A DNA stretch of 64,000 nt from an uncultured Gammaproteobacteria bacterium. Lineage in GTDB: Bacteria; Pseudomonadota; Gammaproteobacteria; Steroidobacterales; UBA11654. Each line of letters begins with the position of its first letter. Position 1 is the first letter of the stretch. Below are positions 1-7,646 of the stretch, one piece after another. The notes under the pieces are model-generated. The model saw only the letters and a list, made by a program, of their open reading frames with translations, had not been told where the DNA came from and did no database searches. Location: the NCBI GenBank assembly GCA_902553145.1, contig CACDKD010000002.1, positions 224,990 to 288,989 of the forward strand. Reading direction: 5' to 3'. The translations under genes were made by a program, and so were the position numbers.

Positions 1-294
1 AATATAGTCAAAACCAAAAAATCCTGTAATAACAAAATCCACAATGAAGACACCAAGAAGATATGGAATATAGCTATTTAGTGTTTCAGACGGTTTAAAA
101 AAATTTATTGCTTGTATGAGTATAAAAAGAATCACTGCTAAGACGCTTCCGACGTGAAAAAAAGTCATAAAAGCTACAAAAAGAAGGTACGCTGCTCCGA
201 CTACCATAAGAGCCGCTCCCGCATACGCATACATCGCAAGAACCCATGCAATTGGGATAAGAACAACAAACGCAATTAATTCAGGATCAAACAT
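1..294 (-). CDS. Hypothetical multi-pass membrane protein (3' end outside window)
   Basis: An uninterrupted frame runs leftward from an ATG at 292-294 to the window edge, giving 98 residues with no stop. It begins MFDPELIAFVVLIPIAW and contains about four hydrophobic stretches (roughly residues 7-25, 26-43, 46-66 and 76-95) with few charges, so an integral inner-membrane protein is likely. It lies 28 bp downstream of the fabH stop on the same strand and could be the next gene of that transcript. fabD, which often follows fabH, is not here. I do not recognise the family. No clear Shine-Dalgarno precedes the ATG. Confidence 0.6.
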   Translation of the reverse strand, partial: MFDPELIAFVVLIPIAWVLAMYAYAGAALMVVGAAYLLFVAFMTFFHVGSVLAVILFILIQAINFFKPSETLNSYIPYLLGVFIVDFVITGFFGFDYI

Positions 295-322
295 TCAAAT
301 AATATAACTTAAGAATCAGGTT

Positions 323-1288
323 TTATAAATCCAAAATAATAGTGCCCCAAGTAAAGCCTGCACCAAAACTTTGCATTAAAATAGTGTCTCCATCTTTTAT
401 CCTTCCATCTTGAATGGCACGATCAAAAGCCAAAGGTATGGATGCCGCAGATGTATTGCCATGAATGTCCATACTGAGAATTACTTTTTCCTTGGGTAAT
501 TCCAATCTTTTTGCCACCGCTTGAATGATTCTCATATTTGCCTGATGCGGGATGAACCAATCGATATCCTTGCTCTCAAGATTCGATTTTTTAAGTGCAT
601 CAATGGCAATTTCTTCGAGTGTTTTTACAGCAACTTTAAATACTTCATTCCCACTCATTTTTAGGGTGTAGTCATCCTCTTTGGGTCTCTCTGGCTTTCT
701 TGATGTTCCATAGGGAACATGAAGGAGTTCTGCGTATTCGCCATTTGCTCCAAGCTCAGAAAATATAATTCCTGTGTCATCCGATGGTTTTAAGATGGCA
801 GCACCTGCTCCATCAGCAAAAAGAACGCAGGTATTTCGGTCATCCCAATTTGTAATCCTTGAGAGCGTCTCTGCACCAACAACCAAAGCACATTTTGAAT
901 CCCCCGACTTTATGAACTTGTCTGCGATATTCAAAGCATAAATAAAACCACTGCATGCCGCCTCAATACTGAATGCTGGAAAGTTCTTTAGATCCAGTCT
1001 TTTTTGAATGAGCGTCCCAACATTTGGTGTGGCAACATCCGGCGTGCATGTGCCGACAATGATAAGATCAATATCATTTTTATCGATTTTGGCTCTTTCT
1101 ATTGCAATCTTGGCTGCTTCATAGGCCAGGTCAGACGTCGCTTGTGAATCATCGGCAATAGGTCTTTCTTTGATTCCTGTTCGAGATACAATCCATTCAT
1201 CGGTTGTATCAACCTTTTTCTCTAGATCTTGATTCGTAACTATATTATTCGGTGTGTAACTTCCTATCGATATAATTTTTGATTTCAT
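323..1288 (-). CDS. fabH: 3-oxoacyl-ACP synthase III (KAS III)
   Basis: FabH starts type II fatty-acid synthesis by condensing acetyl-CoA with malonyl-ACP in the cytoplasm. The 321-residue length is standard. The nucleophile is Cys112 in the motif AACSGF. The His of IPHQANMRI (near 246) and the Asn of HGNTSAASIP (near 276) complete the Cys-His-Asn triad of decarboxylating thiolase-fold enzymes. It follows plsX with a 5-bp gap, in the order yceD-rpmF-plsX-fabH known from many gammaproteobacteria, which ties fatty-acid initiation to phospholipid synthesis. Identification is secure. Confidence 0.97.
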   Translation of the reverse strand: MKSKIISIGSYTPNNIVTNQDLEKKVDTTDEWIVSRTGIKERPIADDSQATSDLAYEAAKIAIERAKIDKNDIDLIIVGTCTPDVATPNVGTLIQKRLDLKNFPAFSIEAACSGFIYALNIADKFIKSGDSKCALVVGAETLSRITNWDDRNTCVLFADGAGAAILKPSDDTGIIFSELGANGEYAELLHVPYGTSRKPERPKEDDYTLKMSGNEVFKVAVKTLEEIAIDALKKSNLESKDIDWFIPHQANMRIIQAVAKRLELPKEKVILSMDIHGNTSAASIPLAFDRAIQDGRIKDGDTILMQSFGAGFTWGTIILDL

Positions 1289-1293
1289 ACGAT

Positions 1294-2289
1294 CTATTTC
1301 TCAAACGTTTCAATCATTTTTGGGATGATCTCTTTTTTAACCTCATCTACTGCGGTTAAGATAGCATGATAATGACCATATGAATCTGATGAACCATGAC
1401 TTTTGACCACTATCCCATTTAATCCAACAAGCAAAGCGCCATTGTGTCTTCTGGGATCGATGCTCTCTTTAAATATATCCAATGCAAACTGAGAGCCATT
1501 AGAACCCGAATCCTCATCCGATGCGTCATTGAGCGAACCTTTTAGGACGCTTACCATCAGTCCAATTGTCCCTTCCATTGCCTTAATGGCGATATTTCCT
1601 GTAAAGCCATCGGTAACAATAACGTCTGCTTTATCCTCAACAATATCGTTTCCTTCAATGTAACCGACATAATTAATGGACGATTCCTCAAGCAGAATTG
1701 AGGCCTCTTTGATCATCTCATGGCCTTTAATTTCCTCCTCTCCGATGTTCAAGAGTGCAATTTTTGGGGATGATATGCCCTTGATCTCTCTAGCAACCAA
1801 ATTGCCCATCAAGGCAAATTGATAAAGCTGTTCAGCGGTGCAGGTTGAATTTGCTCCCAAGTCGAGCATGTATGTGTACCCCCCTTTTGTTGGAATAGCC
1901 TTCATAAATGCAGGCCTGTCAATCGTGGGCAGTGTCTTTAATACATATTTTGCATTTGCCATTAGAGCGCCTGTATTGCCTGAACTGACACAAGCATCTG
2001 CTTTCCCTTCATTCACCAGATTGACTGATAAGCGCATTGAAGAATTCTTTTTTTTCCTCAATGCGTCAACGGGAGACTCATCCATTGATACAACTTCGTC
2101 TGTATGTATGATTTCAGCCCTGTGCATCAGTTCCTCGGGGAAATGCTCTGCAATGATGCTTTCATCGCCAACCAAAAAAACCTTCAGTGCGTCATCGTTT
2201 TTAAGCGCTTCAATAGCTGCGCCAATGGAGGCAAGAGGATCCCTCTCGCCACTCATTACATCGAGTGCAAGTTTATATTCAATGCTCAG
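1294..2289 (-). CDS. plsX: Phosphate acyltransferase PlsX, non-ATG start
   Basis: PlsX makes acyl-phosphate from acyl-ACP for the first step of phosphatidic acid synthesis at the membrane. The first in-frame ATG (2256) gives 320 residues but falls inside the conserved N-terminal motif, which here reads LALDVMSGERDP and matches the family pattern LALDVMGGDFGP. The frame stays open upstream to the rpmF stop at 2299-2301. That 14-codon stretch holds no ATG, GTG or TTG, only a CTG (2289) and an ATT (2283). CTG lies 6 nt after an AGGGG Shine-Dalgarno-like run (2296-2300) and gives MSIEYKLALDVM, an N-terminus of normal length (331 residues). I chose CTG; ATT is the alternative. The downstream body, with SSGNTGALMA and DGFTGNIAIK, is typical. 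Confidence 0.9.
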   Translation of the reverse strand: MSIEYKLALDVMSGERDPLASIGAAIEALKNDDALKVFLVGDESIIAEHFPEELMHRAEIIHTDEVVSMDESPVDALRKKKNSSMRLSVNLVNEGKADACVSSGNTGALMANAKYVLKTLPTIDRPAFMKAIPTKGGYTYMLDLGANSTCTAEQLYQFALMGNLVAREIKGISSPKIALLNIGEEEIKGHEMIKEASILLEESSINYVGYIEGNDIVEDKADVIVTDGFTGNIAIKAMEGTIGLMVSVLKGSLNDASDEDSGSNGSQFALDIFKESIDPRRHNGALLVGLNGIVVKSHGSSDSYGHYHAILTAVDEVKKEIIPKMIETFEK

Positions 2290-2298
2290 TTGGAACCC

Positions 2299-2502
2299 CT
2301 ACTCTTGTTCTTCTAGCTCAGTAACTTTCTCTTTAATCGAGACAACTTGTTTACCTCGGTAGAAGCCTTGCGGGCTGATATTGTGTCTGAGATGATCTTC
2401 ACCTGTATTAGGATCACTAGAAATCGCAGGCGCCTTGGCCTTGATCTTTGATCTCCTCATATCCCTTCTGGATCTGGTTTTTCTACTCTTCTGGACTGCC
2501 AT
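2299..2502 (-). CDS. rpmF: 50S ribosomal protein L32
   Basis: This is a 67-residue basic protein starting MAVQKSRKTRSRRDMRRS, with the L32 features SSDPNTGEDHLRHNISPQGFYRG (in part) and an acidic tail. It belongs to the cysteine-free (non-zinc) L32 type common in gammaproteobacteria. A strong Shine-Dalgarno (AGGAGAGG) precedes the ATG. It sits between yceD and plsX as in E. coli. Its TAG stop is in the same frame as plsX and forms the upstream limit of the plsX reading frame. Confidence 0.97.
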   Translation of the reverse strand: MAVQKSRKTRSRRDMRRSKIKAKAPAISSDPNTGEDHLRHNISPQGFYRGKQVVSIKEKVTELEEQE

Positions 2503-2526
2503 TTTCCTCTCCTAAATCAGCAATGG

Positions 2527-3063
2527 TTAATTGCCGTCTTTACCCAATATTTCTGATAAATCACTGAACGGTTTATTTTTCTTTTCCGTTTTTTCATCAG
2601 AAGATTGTAAAAACATGCCTAACTTATCGATATTTTCACATAATTCAATGTTTTTATGCATTATTGACATGGGTATTGATGATAAAACCTCATCTTCCAA
2701 TAGATCCAAAAGCATGATTCCATCGTCATTGATGGAAATATAGTCAACATTATTTTGTCCAGTTTGAAAACCCGCTTCCTTTATAAAATCAACGGAATAA
2801 TTGATTGTCTCATTCCAATATAAAGAACCGAGGCAACGCTGACATGTCAAACTTAAGCTTGCGGTGATCTCACCTGAAATCCTAGGATTAAGTTGATCAT
2901 TGAGTTTCAATGTTACATCCACAGTTACAGTACTTGGTTCGTCATCATTGCCGATGATTTCAGACAAGCGAGGCATTTTTTTTACATCAAGTTTTTTGGA
3001 TAAGTTTGATTTGCTACTGCTGTAATCCAAAAGATCTTTGAAAAATAATTTTTGATCAAGCAT
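2527..3063 (-). CDS. yceD: YceD/DUF177 family protein (23S rRNA accumulation)
   Basis: A 178-residue protein with the DUF177 core, including a CxxC pair in LTCQRCLGSLYW near the centre and an acidic segment just after it. YceD-family proteins are needed for normal 23S rRNA levels in bacteria and plastids, although the mechanism is not settled. The gene is the first of the leftward yceD-rpmF-plsX-fabH cluster, 24 bp upstream of rpmF. An AT-rich 71-bp gap separates it from the divergent maf gene and probably holds promoters for both. Identity rests on the motif and on conserved synteny. Confidence 0.9.
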   Translation of the reverse strand: MLDQKLFFKDLLDYSSSKSNLSKKLDVKKMPRLSEIIGNDDEPSTVTVDVTLKLNDQLNPRISGEITASLSLTCQRCLGSLYWNETINYSVDFIKEAGFQTGQNNVDYISINDDGIMLLDLLEDEVLSSIPMSIMHKNIELCENIDKLGMFLQSSDEKTEKKNKPFSDLSEILGKDGN

Positions 3064-3134
3064 CTCAATCAGCCAAGATATATAATATTCAATTCATTTT
3101 ACCAATAAATAAAGAATAATTTAGGCATCATAAA

Positions 3135-3704
3135 GTGATAAATCTCATCCTGGCATCAAGTTCTATTTACAGAAGAGAAATACTGAGTAAACACTACTCT
3201 GATTTTGAGTGCATCAGTCCTGACATTGATGAGACGCCGCTTGAGAATGAAAATCCAATCTCGTTAGCTAAAAGACTATCAAACTCAAAGGCTAAAAGAG
3301 TTTCGAAAGACTTTCCTGATCATTTCGTCATTGGATCAGATCAAGTTGCCTCATTCGAAGGGACCATCTTAGGAAAACCTGGCAGTTATAAAAAAGCATT
3401 AGATAATTTCAAGTTATTCAGAGGTAAAAGTGTTTTCTTTCATGCAGGTGGTTCAATAACGAACAAGTCCCTAGGTATCGATAAAGAAGGCTTAGAGACC
3501 ACAGAGATAAAGTTTAAAGACTATTCTGATGAAGACATGACTAATTATCTCGATAGCCTTGATACCTTTAATACCACTGCAGGAGTGAAGAGCGAGTCCA
3601 TGCTTTTCTTACCTCTGGTGGATGAGATCATTGCAGATGATGAATACGCCATCATGGGTCTTCCAATGAATTGGATTTTGGATCAACTTTCTGAATTTTC
3701 CTGA
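3135..3704 (+). CDS. Maf-like nucleotide pyrophosphatase, YceF type
   Basis: Maf proteins hydrolyse non-canonical or modified nucleoside triphosphates; the YceF branch prefers 7-methyl-GTP. The 189-residue protein starts at GTG with the signature LILASSSIYRREIL, followed by DETP, GSDQV and GKP motifs. Near residue 150 it has TAGVKSES where the YceF branch has CAGSFKSEG, which supports that subfamily over the dTTP/UTP-type Maf. It sits between yceD and rluC as in E. coli. Its last 22 bp overlap the 3' end of convergent rluC, so no intergenic terminator can exist here. Confidence 0.92.
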   Translation: MINLILASSSIYRREILSKHYSDFECISPDIDETPLENENPISLAKRLSNSKAKRVSKDFPDHFVIGSDQVASFEGTILGKPGSYKKALDNFKLFRGKSVFFHAGGSITNKSLGIDKEGLETTEIKFKDYSDEDMTNYLDSLDTFNTTAGVKSESMLFLPLVDEIIADDEYAIMGLPMNWILDQLSEFS

Positions 3705-4648
3705 TTTGATGTCTTTATATTGGAGATTATATTTTTGAGTTCTTCGGGCAAGTCGGCTCTAAATTTATAATTAGATTGTGAGGTTTCAAATCCTGGAAAA
3801 GAAATTTCTGACGCATGTAAAAAAAGGCGTTTGAGGCCAAATTTCTCTTGAACTATGTCGTGCTTTATCCCGTATTTATTGTCTCCAGCAATTGGTTTAT
3901 TGATAAAGGCTGAATGCGCTCGGATTTGATGAGTTCTGCCCGTTATAGGCGATATTTCAAATAACGACGCATGATTCATATTTTCTAACAGCTTGAATTT
4001 GGTGATGGCCTTCAGACCTTTTGTATCTATGATTGATTTTCTTTGCTTATTGCTTCGATCAATCCGTATGGGCTGATCAATGATAAAACTTGGGTCGTGA
4101 TCTTTTCCAAGAAGCAATGCTTGATAATTCTTTTTGACCGATCCTTCACGAAAATACTGATGCAGTCTTCTGAGGGACGATCTTTTTTTTGCAATCAATA
4201 GGATGCCACTGGTCTCTTTATCGATCCGATGAACCAGCTCCAAAGTTTCATATTTCTTATCGCGATGCTGTCTAATCAGCTCTATCAATCCAAAAGAAAC
4301 TCCGCTTCCGCCATGAACCGCTAGGCCGCTTGGTTTATTTACAACCAAAAAACCCTTCTCTTCATGCAAGATGGTTTCATCAATCCAACTTAAATCCATT
4401 TTTTTTGGTTTTTTTTCTGACTTTTTGTTCGCAACTAGATTGGGAGGAATTCTGATCAGATCGTCAGTCTTGATCCGGCTCATTGGCTTTGCCCTTTTAG
4501 AGTTTATCCTCACTTCTCCCTTCCTGATCATGGAATATATTTTTGTTTTTGGTATGCCTTTTAATGACTTAAGAAGAAAATTATCAAGCCTCATTCCATC
4601 GGAATTAGGGCCGATTGAGAGTATATTATTTTTATTTTCTACTGCCAT
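3683..4648 (-). CDS. rluC: Large-subunit rRNA pseudouridine synthase RluC
   Basis: RluC isomerises uridines of 23S rRNA (955, 2504 and 2580 in E. coli). An N-terminal S4 RNA-binding domain (about residues 17-75, with GEVRINSKRAKP) is followed by the RluA-type catalytic domain, whose catalytic Asp lies in HRIDKETSGILLIAKK. The motif GRTHQIRAHSAFINKPIAGD follows toward the C-terminus. The 321-residue length fits. It is divergent from rne, the arrangement seen in many gammaproteobacteria. A TATAAG -10-like box on the minus strand (4663-4668) lies upstream of the ATG. The 3' end overlaps maf by 22 bp. Confidence 0.95.
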   Translation of the reverse strand: MAVENKNNILSIGPNSDGMRLDNFLLKSLKGIPKTKIYSMIRKGEVRINSKRAKPMSRIKTDDLIRIPPNLVANKKSEKKPKKMDLSWIDETILHEEKGFLVVNKPSGLAVHGGSGVSFGLIELIRQHRDKKYETLELVHRIDKETSGILLIAKKRSSLRRLHQYFREGSVKKNYQALLLGKDHDPSFIIDQPIRIDRSNKQRKSIIDTKGLKAITKFKLLENMNHASLFEISPITGRTHQIRAHSAFINKPIAGDNKYGIKHDIVQEKFGLKRLFLHASEISFPGFETSQSNYKFRADLPEELKNIISNIKTSNQENSES

Positions 4649-4670
4649 AAGTTAATGATTTACTTATAAA

Positions 4671-4711
4671 TTCAACGAATATTGTTGAAAATTAGTGATC
4701 TCTGCTATAAT
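4671..4711 (+). promoter_or_regulatory. Probable sigma-70 promoter of rne with overlapping inverted repeat
   Basis: A perfect -10 box TATAAT (4706-4711) carries an extended -10 TG (4703-4704). A TTGAAA -35-like box lies at 4685-4690 with a short 15-nt spacer; the extended -10 may compensate. The inverted repeat TTCAAC (4671-4676) / GTTGAA (4684-4689) covers the -35 region and could be an operator shared with divergent rluC. The expected start is near 4718, leaving a leader of about 245 nt before the rne ATG. Confidence 0.6.
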
Positions 4712-4717
4712 GCGAAC

Positions 4718-4961
4718 ACAAAATAAAGATTATTAATAGAAAAATAATCATATAACGTGTGGAATGAGTCCACAAACTAATGACGAAATAGTCATAAAGA
4801 TTTAATTAAACAAAGACAATTTGATAGAAAATCTTTGTTGGTAAAGAAGAAATTTTTTAGAGCATTTGTTGCAGATCAACAGATGAACCTTGGAATAGAA
4901 CCAAGGAACCAATAGAAAGGAACAAAGTTTCTATCCTGTTGCCTTACACAAAGAGGTAACC
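4718..4961 (+). promoter_or_regulatory. Structured rne 5' leader with seven tandem hairpins
   Basis: This stretch of about 245 nt has no ORF of note but holds seven consecutive inverted repeats: 4728-4749 (GATTATT/AATAATC), 4758-4774 (TGTGGA/TCCACA), 4780-4795 (ATGAC/GTCAT), 4809-4839 (AACAAAGA/TCTTTGTT), 4867-4881 (TGTTG/CAACA), 4888-4906 (CCTTGG/CCAAGG) and 4912-4934 (ATAGAAA/TTTCTAT). The loops of the first and sixth both contain AATAGAA. It ends in AGAGG five nt before the ATG. In E. coli the rne leader folds into hairpins that RNase E uses to feed back on its own mRNA. I infer a functional analogue here; no sequence similarity to that element is claimed. Confidence 0.7.
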
Positions 4962-7172
4962 ATGAAAAGGATTCTCATAAATGCGACTCAGCAAGAAGAG
5001 CTGAGAGTCGCTATGGTAGACGGTCAGAAGCTCTATAACTTAGATATAGAATACGCATCTGGCTCACAAAATAAAAACAACATATACAAGGGTAAAATTA
5101 CTAGAATTGAACCAAGTCTCGATTCTATATTTGTAGACTTTGGTTCGGGGAGAAATGGATTTTTGCCATTCAGGGAGATTTCCAGAGAATACTATCTCAC
5201 TGAACCCATACCGGGTGAAAAACACAACATCAAAAACCTATTTGAGGAAGGACAAGAAATTGTCGTTCAAGTCGTCAAAGAAGAGAGAGGAACAAAGGGT
5301 GCAGCGCTCACCACTTACCTCAGTCTTGCTGGAAGATTCATGGTATTCAAGCCAAATAAATCAAAGGGCGGTGGTATCTCAAGAAAGATCACCGGTCGTG
5401 AAAGGCTTGATACTTTTGAACTGCTAGACCAATTGGATCAGCCCAATGGAAGCAGCATCATTGTTCGAACAGCAGGCGTTGGAAGACCATTGATTGAATT
5501 GCAGTGGGATCTCAATTATTTAGTTGGTATATGGGATTCAATTAAAAAATTGGCACTGGAAGCTAAGGCTCCAGCATTGATTTTTAAGGAAAACAGTTTA
5601 ATCGCGAGGTCAATGAGAGATCATCTGGAAGACGATATTGGAGAAATCATCATCGACGATGAGGATACTTTTGAGAATTCAAAAAAATACATCAAGCAAG
5701 TCAGCCCAAAAAATATAAAAAAACTAAAACACTACTCAGAGCCAACGCCTCTATTCACTCGTTTTCAAATTGAAAATCAAATTGAATCGGCTTATTCGAA
5801 CCAAGTCAGGCTTCCCTCGGGTGGAACAGTCGTTATTGATTATACCGAGGCATTGATCTCAATTGATATCAACTCAGGAAGGGCCACAAAAGAATCCGAT
5901 ATAGAGTCTACTGCACTCCAAACAAACCTAGAAGCTGCAGAAGAGATTGCCAGACAATGTCGATTAAGAGACATGGGTGGACTTATCGTGATTGATTTCA
6001 TTGACATGAGGCAATATAAAAACCAAAAAACAATCGAAAATGCAATGAGAACGGCGGTGAGAAAAGATCGAGCAAGAGTTTCTGTTGGTGGGATCTCAAG
6101 ATTCGGACTCATGGAAATGTCAAGACAAAGACTGAGACCCTCATTGGATGACTCTGCTTATAAAATCTGTCCTCATTGCAACGGCATTGGAAAAGTAAGA
6201 AGTACAGAATCCTTGGCACTTTCTGTTCTGAGACTTGTTGGAGAAGAAGCACGGAAGGAAAAAACAAAAAGCGTAATCGCAAACATACCGCCCAATGCTG
6301 CCAACTATCTTATCAACGAAAAAAGGGAATGGATTAATGAAATTGAGGAAAGAGAAAAAATAGACATTGTTTTAACTACAGACGCAGAACTTTCCAGTGT
6401 TAATTTTACCATTACTAGAGTCAGGACTGATGGGACTGAGATTCAAGGGGGCAGTAATACCCAAGAACATTCGCATGGCGACCAAAATAATAAAAAAGGC
6501 GAAACCGAAAACCGTTTAAATACAGAGCATGAGCCTGTAAAGGCATGGGACATTGAAGACATGAAAGGGCCTAATTTAATGGACAAAATTAAGTTCTGGT
6601 TTAAATCGCCAACTAAAAAGAAGAAGAAATCACCCAAAAAGAAACAACAGCCCAGAAAAAAGGCTTCTGACAATAGAAGACCCAGAAAAAAGGCTTCTGA
6701 CAATAGAAGACCCAGAAAATCGACATCAAAATCAAGTCGTAAGCCAAAATCAAATAGAAAAGCTAAATCAAGTGCTCCGAAAGAGGCACAGAAAGATAGG
6801 CAGAAGCAGAATACAAAGGGGAATAAGAAAGTTTCAAAGAATGAATCTCAATCTAGCAAGTTAAAATCTGATGAAAAAGACAATCGGAAAAAATCAAAGA
6901 AGAAAGGTGATAAGAAACCGATTAAGAAAGAGGCAAAAAATAAATCTGATGTCGATAAAAAATCTATTGAAAAAACTAAGCCTAAAAGAGCAAAGAATAA
7001 GAGTGAAAAAGATGATAAACGTCCTTCAGTGAAGAAAAAAGAATCCAAAGTTAAAGAGGATAAAAAGGCCAATGATTCTAAATCAAAGAAATCATCTAGA
7101 AAAACTTCAAAAGTAAGTAAAGCCTCGAGCGACAAAGTGTTGCCTTGGGAAGACATTGTGCCGCCTAAATAA
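4962..7172 (+). CDS. rne: Ribonuclease E, short form with a lysine-rich tail
   Basis: RNase E is the main endonuclease of mRNA decay and rRNA/tRNA processing. The N-terminal half is canonical: S1 domain at about residues 37-118, catalytic Asp302 (ISIDINSG) and Asp345 (VIDFIDMR), and Zn-link cysteines 403 and 406 in CPHC. Each lies one residue from its E. coli counterpart. After about residue 500 it diverges. A short amphipathic stretch, NLMDKIKFWFKS (about 539-550), could be the membrane-targeting helix. It is followed by about 180 residues made almost entirely of Lys, Ser, Arg, Asp and Asn, including two perfect 10-residue repeats. The protein ends in the hydrophobic motif VLPWEDIVPP. At 736 residues it is much shorter than the E. 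coli enzyme (1061) and no known degradosome-binding site is recognisable. The stop abuts the stop of convergent ptp with no gap. Confidence 0.96.
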   Translation: MKRILINATQQEELRVAMVDGQKLYNLDIEYASGSQNKNNIYKGKITRIEPSLDSIFVDFGSGRNGFLPFREISREYYLTEPIPGEKHNIKNLFEEGQEIVVQVVKEERGTKGAALTTYLSLAGRFMVFKPNKSKGGGISRKITGRERLDTFELLDQLDQPNGSSIIVRTAGVGRPLIELQWDLNYLVGIWDSIKKLALEAKAPALIFKENSLIARSMRDHLEDDIGEIIIDDEDTFENSKKYIKQVSPKNIKKLKHYSEPTPLFTRFQIENQIESAYSNQVRLPSGGTVVIDYTEALISIDINSGRATKESDIESTALQTNLEAAEEIARQCRLRDMGGLIVIDFIDMRQYKNQKTIENAMRTAVRKDRARVSVGGISRFGLMEMSRQRLRPSLDDSAYKICPHCNGIGKVRSTESLALSVLRLVGEEARKEKTKSVIANIPPNAANYLINEKREWINEIEEREKIDIVLTTDAELSSVNFTITRVRTDGTEIQGGSNTQEHSHGDQNNKKGETENRLNTEHEPVKAWDIEDMKGPNLMDKIKFWFKSPTKKKKKSPKKKQQPRKKASDNRRPRKKASDNRRPRKSTSKSSRKPKSNRKAKSSAPKEAQKDRQKQNTKGNKKVSKNESQSSKLKSDEKDNRKKSKKKGDKKPIKKEAKNKSDVDKKSIEKTKPKRAKNKSEKDDKRPSVKKKESKVKEDKKANDSKSKKSSRKTSKVSKASSDKVLPWEDIVPPK
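6651..6719 (+). repeat. 30-bp tandem repeat inside the rne tail
   Basis: Two perfect 30-bp copies (6651-6680 and 6681-6710) are followed by a third start of 9 nt (6711-6719). Each unit encodes PRKKASDNRR. The identity of both copies at the DNA level points to a recent duplication by slippage, inside an intrinsically disordered basic region where length change is tolerated. Confidence 0.95.
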
Positions 7173-7646
7173 TCAGCTTATGTCCTCATAGAGTGCTTCA
7201 ATGGCCTCTTCGAGGATATCAAGCACTTGATCAAATCCATCTTCGCCACCGTAATAAGGATCAGGGACTTCATCAATGGGATAATCAGGAAGGTAGCTCA
7301 GCATTAGTTTAATTTTATACTGATATTCATTGGGACACAGATTCATTAAAAATTTTTCATTTAATTTATCCATTACCAAGATTAAATCATAATATTCAAA
7401 ATCGGAGAGCTTGATCTTTCTTGATCTAAGATCTGAAAGATTGATACCTCTTAACGCGGCAGCCTCCTGTGTTCTTGAGTCTGGTGAATGACCTAGGTGA
7501 TAATCGTGTGTGCCGCATGAATCAATCTCAAACTTATGCGATACATTTTCAGCACTCACTTTACTGATTAATAAACCCTCAGCGGTTGGAGACCGACAAA
7601 TATTTCCCATGCATACAAAAAGTATCCTGTGTTTTTGCTCAGTCAT
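7173..7646 (-). CDS. Low-molecular-weight protein-tyrosine phosphatase
   Basis: A 157-residue protein of the arsenate-reductase-like LMW-PTP fold. The P-loop CMGNICRS supplies nucleophile Cys12 and Arg18, and the general acid is the Asp of VPDPYYGG near residue 127. Bacterial members dephosphorylate tyrosine kinases of polysaccharide export or other proteins; no such kinase is in the window, so the substrate is unknown. It overlaps kdsB by 8 bp, and the ptp-kdsB-lpxK order is also seen in pseudomonads. The start ATG at 7644-7646 gives a normal N-terminus. Confidence 0.93.
   Translation of the reverse strand: MTEQKHRILFVCMGNICRSPTAEGLLISKVSAENVSHKFEIDSCGTHDYHLGHSPDSRTQEAAALRGINLSDLRSRKIKLSDFEYYDLILVMDKLNEKFLMNLCPNEYQYKIKLMLSYLPDYPIDEVPDPYYGGEDGFDQVLDILEEAIEALYEDIS

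Noticed and set aside
1838-2362. Long plus-strand frame of 174 codons opposite plsX and rpmF
   Set aside because: It is the mirror of two well-conserved genes, with low-complexity Ser/Phe-rich translation and no family motif.
5140-5427. Overlapping +1-frame ORF of 95 codons inside rne
   Set aside because: It lies in the strongly conserved S1 and RNase-H-like region and its translation has no recognisable features.
6848-7156. Minus-strand frame of 102 codons opposite the rne tail
   Set aside because: The Leu/Phe/Ser-rich translation is the complement of the lysine-rich tail; it is compositional, not a gene.
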